Positions 54,827-61,148 of a stretch of DNA of 64,000 bases are shown here, piece by piece. The stretch is from CAXBPY01 sp003455275 (GTDB lineage: Bacteria > Bacteroidota > Bacteroidia > Chitinophagales > UBA10324): the NCBI GenBank assembly GCA_963977675.1, contig CAXBPY010000005.1, positions 4,989-68,988 on the forward strand, given 5' to 3'. Below the pieces are notes generated by a model. That model was given only the letters and a program-made list of their open reading frames with translations. It was not told the origin of the DNA and searched no databases. Within the stretch, counting starts at the first letter, position 1, and each line of letters starts with the position of its first letter. A program made the translations under genes and the position numbers.

Positions 54827-56475
54827 ACAAGACCATAACTATAAACCTAAGTGGAATTGTATTCCACATAGATGAGAATGCTTTTGAAAAACTGAAAGCA
54901 TATCTTGAAAAACTAAAGAGTCATTTCGGCTCAGCGCAGGGAAGTGAAGAAATAATTCACGACATAGAAAGTAGGATTGCTGAAATGTTTTCAGAAAGAA
55001 TTTCTGATGCGAAAAATGTAATCACAATCGACGAGGTTGAATCTGTGATTGCGCAAATGGGCAACCCGGAAGAAGTAGCAGGAGAGGAGAGCAAAACTTT
55101 TACTGATAGCTCCTCAGCTACAGAAAGAAAAACTTATGCTGACAAAAGATTTTACCGAAATGTAGATGATCGGATGCTGGGCGGTGTTTGTTCAGGTATA
55201 GCAGCATACTTTGACATTGATCCTGTATGGTTGCGGCTCGCTTTTGCGCTCAGCTTTTTCTTTGCTGGAACGGGTTTGTTGTTATACATCATTCTTTGGG
55301 TGATTGTGCCTGCTGCGCGAACTACTGCTGAAAAAATTCAGATGCGGGGTGAACGGGTAAATATTCCGAACATAGAAAAAAACATTCGAGAGGAAATGGG
55401 AAATGTAAAAGAGCGGATGGAAAAATTCGGGAAACAGGTTGGCTCTGAAGAAACAAGGCAGCGGGTAAAGAATGCCGGTTCACAGGCTGTAAATTTTGCA
55501 GGAGAAGTTTTCAGAAAGGTTTTTTTATTCATTGGAAAAATACTCGGATTTTTTCTAATGCTTTTCAGCATTGTTTCATTGGTAATGCTCACTCTTTTCA
55601 TTTTTAGTTTTACAGGAATTGTTTCAGTTATGATTCCATCCGTTTTGTCAAAAATGATTTTCGCTCCTATTGATATTGGATGGTTTGTAACAGGAATTAT
55701 TCTTCTGCTTGCTATTCCATTAGTGCTGCTTCTTTTGAATGGAATAAAAATCCTTTTTAATGTAAACCTGTACTTGAAAAGAGTTGGTTTTATCATGTTG
55801 TTTTTCTGGCTTGCAGGTGTAGGAATTACTGCTTACCAGGGAGTAAAACTTGCAAAGGAATTTCAAAAAGAAGGTACCATCAGATCATCAATTACGCTCT
55901 CTTACCCTGCCGATACCTTAAAACTTTCATTAAACCCAACCCGTGACGAATGGAATGAAATGAGAAATGAATTTGACAATGATTTCTCTGATGATATGTT
56001 CATTACTAATAATGAAGATTCAGTTTTCGTTCGCACGGTGTCGCTTGATATACAGTCAAGCAATACTGACACAGCTGAGCTTGTATTCATTCGTCATTCT
56101 CGGGGCAACTCTTCGGGGGAGGCTAAGAAATTAGCTAATGAAATTGAGTATCATTATTCATTGAATGGAAACACACTGACTCTTTCTCCGGTTTGTATGC
56201 TTTCAACTGATACTAAATTTCGCGGACAGAATATCGATATTATTTTGAAGCTGCCGGTTGGTAAATCTGTTTTTATAACTAAGGATTTAAGAATGATTCT
56301 TGACAATGTACAAACCACCACTGATACAAATTCATGGGACATGGTCGGTTATACCTGGCTGATGACAAAGGATGGTTTGGAATGCAAGGATTTTATCGGT
56401 AAACCCGACGACCCTAACGAATCCCATGAAATCAAATTCCATTTTCACAGGATTCACCACACTAAATCTATTTGA
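54823..56475 (+). CDS. PspC-domain membrane protein
   Basis: 550 residues. An N-terminal soluble region (about 1-90; INLSGIVFHIDENAFEKLKAYL) is followed by a PspC domain (about 108-168; DRMLGGVCSGIAAYFDIDPVWLRL and its membrane segment), an amphipathic helical linker, three to four membrane segments (about 230-345) and a C-terminal beta domain facing outward. PspC-type proteins sense envelope stress. The pairing with PadR is common in Bacteroidota. It probably helps protect the inner membrane; the signal is unknown. Confidence 0.9.
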   Translation: MNKTITINLSGIVFHIDENAFEKLKAYLEKLKSHFGSAQGSEEIIHDIESRIAEMFSERISDAKNVITIDEVESVIAQMGNPEEVAGEESKTFTDSSSATERKTYADKRFYRNVDDRMLGGVCSGIAAYFDIDPVWLRLAFALSFFFAGTGLLLYIILWVIVPAARTTAEKIQMRGERVNIPNIEKNIREEMGNVKERMEKFGKQVGSEETRQRVKNAGSQAVNFAGEVFRKVFLFIGKILGFFLMLFSIVSLVMLTLFIFSFTGIVSVMIPSVLSKMIFAPIDIGWFVTGIILLLAIPLVLLLLNGIKILFNVNLYLKRVGFIMLFFWLAGVGITAYQGVKLAKEFQKEGTIRSSITLSYPADTLKLSLNPTRDEWNEMRNEFDNDFSDDMFITNNEDSVFVRTVSLDIQSSNTDTAELVFIRHSRGNSSGEAKKLANEIEYHYSLNGNTLTLSPVCMLSTDTKFRGQNIDIILKLPVGKSVFITKDLRMILDNVQTTTDTNSWDMVGYTWLMTKDGLECKDFIGKPDDPNESHEIKFHFHRIHHTKSI

Positions 56476-56551
56476 AATTGAAGCGGATAATTCACTTCAA
56501 AAAAAAAATTGTAACAACTGTAACTTTTAATCAACCATCAACGCCATACAC

Positions 56552-56923
56552 ATGAAATCGAACAACAAAAAGAAATTCTCCGCAATGAAAAAATTAATAC
56601 CCATCATCGTTTTTCTGGCTCTGACGCCTGTTTTCAGTTTCGGGCAATCATCAACTGGTACCAGGAATGTTTCGTTCACAGAAATAAAGATGGTTCAATG
56701 CAGTGGAACTGCAACACAGGAAATAAAGAGTGAAAGCAAAACAGAAAATGTTCTCGACATGCTACAAAAAGAATCTGAAGAAACTGTTTTCTATCCACTG
56801 GTAACCCTCGCTAAAAAAGTGGAAGAAAAATTTTCAAATAAGAATCATAAGAAACACAAGAGCATGGTTTCGTCATGCTGTGCCGGTAAAGAGGGAGAGG
56901 CCGGTTCTGGCACATCCAGGTGA
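56552..56923 (+). CDS. Small secreted protein, function unknown
   Basis: 123 residues, or 112 if the second ATG (56585, KKLIPIIVFLALTPVFSFGQ) is the true start; both give a signal peptide. The mature part is Lys/Glu/Ser-rich with a Cys at FTEIKMVQCSG and an unusual end, MVSSCCAGKEGEAGSG. It lies 76 bp after the PspC gene and ahead of a strong terminator, so it is probably the last gene of that operon. No family recognised. Confidence 0.6.
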   Translation: MKSNNKKKFSAMKKLIPIIVFLALTPVFSFGQSSTGTRNVSFTEIKMVQCSGTATQEIKSESKTENVLDMLQKESEETVFYPLVTLAKKVEEKFSNKNHKKHKSMVSSCCAGKEGEAGSGTSR

Positions 56924-56945
56924 TGAGCACGAAACCATCAAACAG

Positions 56946-56976
56946 AGAAGCTGACTCGCAAGGGTCGGCTTCTTTT
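56946..56976 (+). terminator. Rho-independent terminator with GCAA tetraloop
   Basis: A 12-bp stem (AGAAGCTGACTC at 56946-56957 with 56962-56973, including two G-T pairs) closes on a GNRA loop, GCAA, and is followed by T-rich sequence. It ends the padR-pspC operon. Confidence 0.88.
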
Positions 56977-57001
56977 GTTTTATACAAAGTGATGTTGCAA
57001 G

Positions 57002-57029
57002 GCGCTAACCACCAGCCATCAGGCACTAT
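57002..57029. repeat. Heptanucleotide tandem array, locus D (4 units)
   Basis: Four 7-bp units of the CCAYYAR type lie between the terminator and the TSUP gene. They share TAACCACCAGCCATCA exactly with the array inside the amidase gene at 4153-4168. Confidence 0.72.
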
Positions 57030-57041
57030 AGATTCGCAGCC

Positions 57042-57851
57042 GTGTTCCCGTTTGATTCTGCATTACATATTATCGGCTTAATACTCGCATTTGTCATTGG
57101 ATTAAGTTTAGGATTGCTTGGCAGCGGTGGTTCTGCCATCACGGTTCCGGTTCTGGTTTATTGCATGGGAATTTCAGTCACTCAGTCAATTTCCGAATCT
57201 GTTTTTGTTGTTGGAATAACATCATTTTGCGGCGGCATTTATAATTTGATTCAGAATCGCGTTGCATGGTCGCCACTGTTGTGGTTGGGAATACCTTCGG
57301 TGATTTCTGCTTTTATTACCAAGTGGTTTATTGTTCCAACACTGCCGGCTGAGATTTCAATTTTTCAAATCCAAATGAGCAAGGATTCTTATCTCATGTT
57401 GCTTTTTGCAGTTCTTCTTTTGTTGATATCAAGAGGAATGATTCGCCCGAAAAAAATTGCAAGTGTTGAAAATTCTACAACAAAATTTTTTCCTGCTGTC
57501 ATAACGGGACTTGTAGTCGGATGTTTAATCGGATTGCTTGGAATTGGCGGCGGTTTTCTCATTGTTCCCGTGCTTGTTCTGTACTTCCATCTCGATATGA
57601 AAATTGCAGTTGGTACTTCATTATGGCTGATTGCTTTCAATTGCCTTGTATCTATCGTCAGCGACAGTTCCGGTTCTGTTTTCGATTGGAACTTTCTTTT
57701 CCTCTACACCGGACTAACCATTCTGGGAATGGTTATCAGTTGGTCTTTGTCAAAAAGAATTTCCTCTGAAAAAATAAAAGTGATTGCCGGTTATGTGATT
57801 TTGCTGACAGGAATTTTTGTGATTGCCGAAAGAATATTCGGGAATCATTAG
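57042..57851 (+). CDS. TSUP-family (TauE/SafE) membrane transporter
   Basis: 269 residues from a GTG start with about eight membrane segments. Two homologous halves each carry the family Gly-rich motif: GLSLGLLGSGGSAITVPVL and GCLIGLLGIGGGFLIVPVL. The family exports sulfite, sulfonates or other small anions. It stands alone, 12 bp after a heptanucleotide array. The substrate cannot be told from sequence. Confidence 0.9.
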   Translation: MFPFDSALHIIGLILAFVIGLSLGLLGSGGSAITVPVLVYCMGISVTQSISESVFVVGITSFCGGIYNLIQNRVAWSPLLWLGIPSVISAFITKWFIVPTLPAEISIFQIQMSKDSYLMLLFAVLLLLISRGMIRPKKIASVENSTTKFFPAVITGLVVGCLIGLLGIGGGFLIVPVLVLYFHLDMKIAVGTSLWLIAFNCLVSIVSDSSGSVFDWNFLFLYTGLTILGMVISWSLSKRISSEKIKVIAGYVILLTGIFVIAERIFGNH

Positions 57852-57907
57852 TTTGAAACCAGTATAGCGTAAACACTTAACACAAAAATAATTTAAAAAT
57901 AGTTACA

Positions 57908-57935
57908 GGAAACTTTGGAAATGAAAAAAGTTTCC
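57908..57935. promoter_or_regulatory. Inverted-repeat operator candidate of the TetR regulator
   Basis: Perfect 9-bp arms GGAAACTTT (57908-57916) and AAAGTTTCC (57927-57935) flank a 10-bp spacer. The repeat covers the upstream promoter element and spacer of the tetR-tolC-RND operon, where a bound repressor would block transcription. Confidence 0.65.
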
Positions 57936-57944
57936 ATTGTTTTG
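57914..57944 (+). promoter_or_regulatory. Bacteroidota-type promoter of the tetR-efflux operon
   Basis: TTTG at 57914-57917, a 19-bp spacer, then TTGTTTTG (57937-57944), one base off TAnnTTTG. The tetR ATG follows at 57956. It overlaps the inverted repeat. Confidence 0.5.
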
Positions 57945-57955
57945 CGCCCGCAATT

Positions 57956-58576
57956 ATGAAGGACCGCATTATCGAAAAGGCAACTGAGCTCTTTACCCGT
58001 CACGGCATCCGAAGTGTGACGATGGATGATGTGGCAAAGCATCTTTCTATCAGTAAGAAAACATTATATGCTCACTTCACTGATAAAGATGATCTGGTAG
58101 AAACGATAGTGAAGGCGCAGGTCTCAATGACCGAAGTCAATTGCAAAATGTTTCAGAAGCAGGCGGAGAATGCCGTGGACGAAATGATTCTCATTCTCGA
58201 ATTCATTCATCAGTTCTTCAGCCGCAGAAATCCAACCGCCTTTCATGACTTGCAGAAGTATCATCCTCAAGCCTGGAAGATTTTCCTCGATCACAAATAC
58301 AATTTTCTGCGCAGGAGCATTGAGAATAATTTGAAACGAGGTATAAAAGAAGGACTTTACCGCAAGGATTTAGATATTCAAACCATCTCGCGCCTTCGTA
58401 TGGCGCAAGTAGATGCGGTGTTCAACGGCGAAATATTTCCAATTCCTGAATTCAATCTTTCTGAGGTGCATGTTCACAGCATGAAATTCTATATGTATGG
58501 AATCACTTCGCTGAAAGGTCATCAACTCATTAATAAATGTTTATTGAAACTTAAATCGAAATTGAAAAACTTATGA
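57956..58576 (+). CDS. TetR/AcrR-family transcriptional regulator
   Basis: 206 residues. The N-terminal helix-turn-helix is canonical (IEKATELFTRHGIRSVTMDDVAKHL with SKKTLYAHFTDKDDLV). The C-terminal all-helical domain would bind ligand. The start is supported by a promoter ending 11 bp upstream. The stop overlaps the TolC start by four bases (ATGA). Being first in an RND efflux operon and preceded by a 28-bp inverted repeat, it is likely an autorepressor relieved by a pump substrate. Confidence 0.93.
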   Translation: MKDRIIEKATELFTRHGIRSVTMDDVAKHLSISKKTLYAHFTDKDDLVETIVKAQVSMTEVNCKMFQKQAENAVDEMILILEFIHQFFSRRNPTAFHDLQKYHPQAWKIFLDHKYNFLRRSIENNLKRGIKEGLYRKDLDIQTISRLRMAQVDAVFNGEIFPIPEFNLSEVHVHSMKFYMYGITSLKGHQLINKCLLKLKSKLKNL

Positions 58577-59913
58577 ATAAACTCAACAAAATTTTTCTCT
58601 CTCTCCTTGTCACGCTGAGCTTGTCAAAAGGCGCAGCAATTGCACAGGAGCAAAATAATTTCTCATTACAACAATGTGTAGATTATGCACTCAGCCATCA
58701 AAGTTCATATCTGAATGCACAGATAGATGAAGACATTGCGAGGAAGAAAGTGCAGGAACTTCTTGGTGCCGGGCTTCCGCAATTGAATGGAAGCGGCTCG
58801 CTGAATGATTACATTGCTATTCCTACCAGTTTAATTCCGGGAGAATTTTTTGGCGCACCTGCAGGCACTTACATCCCTGTGAAATTCGGAACTCAATACA
58901 ATGCTTCCGGTGGTTTCGATGCGAGCCAATTGATTTTCGATGGAAAATATTTTGTTGGAGTGCAGGCATCAAAAGCGTTGCAGGAGTTAACGCAGAAGAT
59001 GACAAACCGCACGAAGATTGAAACCATCTCTACCGTTACGAAAGCATACTACACGGCGCTGATTGCTAACAAGCGAATGGAATTGCTCAACACCAATGTG
59101 GATCGCATTGCAAAACTTGCAAGCGATACAAAAACATTATACGATAATGGCTTCGTTGAAAAATTGGATCTCGATAAAGTGAATGTTGCGCTCAGCAATT
59201 TGAAAACTGAACAAGAGAAAGTTTCGAAGCTCGTTGACCTCAGCAGCTACCTTCTGAAATATCAGATGGGAATGGATGTGAATGCCAAACTCACACTCAC
59301 GGATAAACTGGAAGATCAGAATTTCGAATCGGTGCTGAGTGGTTCTTTCAATCCGCAGGACAGAGTAGAAATGCAAATGCTCAACTCGCAAAAAACTCTT
59401 TACACTTTGCAGGGCAAGAGCTACAAGGTTGGATATATTCCAAGCTTGGTTGCATTCGGAAGTTATAGCTGGAGTGCACAACGCACCGAGTTCAACTTTT
59501 TAGATGGAAATCAGAAATGGTATCCGGTTGGAATCATTGGTCTGAAATTATCGGTTCCCATTTTCGATGGGTTACAGAAAGCGAGATACATTCAGGAATC
59601 TAACCTCAACTTGCAGAAAAATGCAAATGATATTCTCAACCTCACCAATGGTTTGAACCTGCAATACCTGAATGCGAAAACACAATTGCAGAATGCAACT
59701 CAAACTGTTCAATCGCAAAAGGACAATATGGATTTGGCTGAAAGTGTTTACAACGCCACCAAGAAAAAATATGAAGAAGGTGTTGGTTCTAATCTCGAAT
59801 TAACAACTGCCCAATCTGCATTAAAGGAAGCGGAAACCAATTACCTCAATGCGCTCTATGATGCGCTTATTGCAAAAACGGATTACCTGGTCGCAACTGG
59901 TCAACTCAAATAA
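58573..59913 (+). CDS. TolC-family outer-membrane efflux protein
   Basis: 446 residues. The signal peptide contains LLVTLSLSKGAAIAQ, encoded by a palindromic repeat element. The mature part has two OEP repeats with long coiled-coil helices (for example KYEEGVGSNLELTTAQSALK, the usual repeat landmark, and LYDNGFVEKLDLDKVNVALS). As a trimer it forms the outer-membrane exit duct for the RND pump encoded downstream. Translationally coupled to the TetR gene. Confidence 0.93.
   Translation: MNKLNKIFLSLLVTLSLSKGAAIAQEQNNFSLQQCVDYALSHQSSYLNAQIDEDIARKKVQELLGAGLPQLNGSGSLNDYIAIPTSLIPGEFFGAPAGTYIPVKFGTQYNASGGFDASQLIFDGKYFVGVQASKALQELTQKMTNRTKIETISTVTKAYYTALIANKRMELLNTNVDRIAKLASDTKTLYDNGFVEKLDLDKVNVALSNLKTEQEKVSKLVDLSSYLLKYQMGMDVNAKLTLTDKLEDQNFESVLSGSFNPQDRVEMQMLNSQKTLYTLQGKSYKVGYIPSLVAFGSYSWSAQRTEFNFLDGNQKWYPVGIIGLKLSVPIFDGLQKARYIQESNLNLQKNANDILNLTNGLNLQYLNAKTQLQNATQTVQSQKDNMDLAESVYNATKKKYEEGVGSNLELTTAQSALKEAETNYLNALYDALIAKTDYLVATGQLK
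58602..58631 (+). repeat. REP-like palindromic element (CTGARCTTGTCRAAG type), copy 2, inside a signal peptide
   Basis: It begins TCTCCTTGTCAC and continues CTGAGCTTGTCAAA, encoding LLVTLSLSKG of the TolC signal peptide. It matches the copy at 46150-46179 (minus) in reading frame and in position within the signal peptide. Confidence 0.72.
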
Positions 59914-59955
59914 AAAATTAAAAAAAAAATTCACACACAATAATTATCAATCGCT

Positions 59956-61071
59956 ATGCAAAAGATTTTAATTCTACTCTCTGTTGTTGTTCTTTTCTAC
60001 TCCTGCGGAGCTCCAACTGATGACAAAAAATCGCAGTTGGAAAAACTGAAGAAAGAACAAGAAGACTTATCAAAAAAAATAAAGACACTGGAAGATGAAA
60101 TTGCCAAGACGGACACCAGCAAGAAAGCAAAAATGCTGGATGTGGAAGTTGCGCCGGTTGCTGTTCAGCCATTCAAAAGTTATGTTGAGATCCAGGGAAA
60201 ACTTGATGCGGATCAGAATGTAACGATCAGCGCTTTGATGGCCGGAACCATAAAATCAATTTATGTTACAGAGGGCGATGCAGTAAAAGCCGGCCAGATA
60301 CTCGCCGAGGTTGATGATGCCGTTCTTCGCCAGTCAGTTTCTCAAATGCAAAGCCAGCTTGCATTCGCAACCGATTTGTATAATAAACAAAAAAATCTTT
60401 GGGATCAAAAGATTGGAAGTGAAGTGCAATACCTCACTGCGAAAAACCAAAAGGAATCTTTAGAGAAACAATTGCAAACCATGAATGAGCAACTGGAGCT
60501 TTATAAAATTAAATCTCCAATCAATGGAACAATAGATGAAGTAATGCTGAAGTTAGGGCAAACAGCTGCGCCGGGATTCCCTGCTATTCGTGTGGTAAAT
60601 ATGGGATCGCTTAAAGTGAAAGCAGATGTATCAGAAAATTATGCCTCTAAGATTCGGGTAGGAAATTCGGTAATTGTAAAATTCCCTGATGCAGGAAAAG
60701 AACTTGATGCAAAAGTTTCATTCGTAAGTAAAGTAATCAGCGCGATGAATAGAACTTTCAATGTTCAGGTAAGTGTTCCGACAGATGCCGATTTGCACCC
60801 GAACATGATTGCAAAAATGATGGTAGTGGATTACGAATCTCCTCACGCAATTGTCATTCCTCTTAATACTGTTCAAAATTCAACCGAAGGAAATTTTGTT
60901 TTCGTTGCTGAAAAAAATGACAAAGGACAATCAGTAGCTCATAAAAGAATTGTATCAGCCGGAAGAGACTATGACGGTCAAGTTGAAATACTCGATGGTC
61001 TTAAAGAAGGCGATACAATTATCACGGTTGGGTTTCAGGATTTGGAAGATGGGGAACTCATTAAGATTTAA
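59956..61071 (+). CDS. RND periplasmic adaptor (membrane-fusion protein)
   Basis: 371 residues. A lipoprotein signal (ILILLSVVVLFYSC) is followed by an extra short coiled coil (about 22-55), which may space the adaptor from the membrane. Then come the adaptor domains: lipoyl-like halves (VEIQGKLDADQNV, IYVTEGDAVKAGQILAEVD and YKIKSPINGTIDEV), a helical hairpin between them and a beta barrel. It links the inner-membrane RND pump to TolC. The end of the gene overlaps a heptanucleotide repeat array. Confidence 0.92.
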   Translation: MQKILILLSVVVLFYSCGAPTDDKKSQLEKLKKEQEDLSKKIKTLEDEIAKTDTSKKAKMLDVEVAPVAVQPFKSYVEIQGKLDADQNVTISALMAGTIKSIYVTEGDAVKAGQILAEVDDAVLRQSVSQMQSQLAFATDLYNKQKNLWDQKIGSEVQYLTAKNQKESLEKQLQTMNEQLELYKIKSPINGTIDEVMLKLGQTAAPGFPAIRVVNMGSLKVKADVSENYASKIRVGNSVIVKFPDAGKELDAKVSFVSKVISAMNRTFNVQVSVPTDADLHPNMIAKMMVVDYESPHAIVIPLNTVQNSTEGNFVFVAEKNDKGQSVAHKRIVSAGRDYDGQVEILDGLKEGDTIITVGFQDLEDGELIKI

Positions 61072-61099
61072 GAGTTGAGATTTAAGAATTAAGATTTTA
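61065..61099. repeat. Heptanucleotide tandem array, locus E (5 units)
   Basis: Five units of the GATTTAA type (GANTTRA). The first unit supplies the last codons and TAA stop of the adaptor gene; the other four follow directly. Confidence 0.72.
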
Positions 61100-61116
61100 A
61101 TACACTATACCAAAAT

Positions 61117-61144
61117 GCTAATAGCTAAAAGCTAACAGCTAAAA
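61117..61144. repeat. Heptanucleotide tandem array, locus F (4 units)
   Basis: Four units of GCTAAHA end four bases before the RND pump ATG, so they occupy the leader where a ribosome would load. Confidence 0.75.
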
Positions 61145-61148
61145 AATT

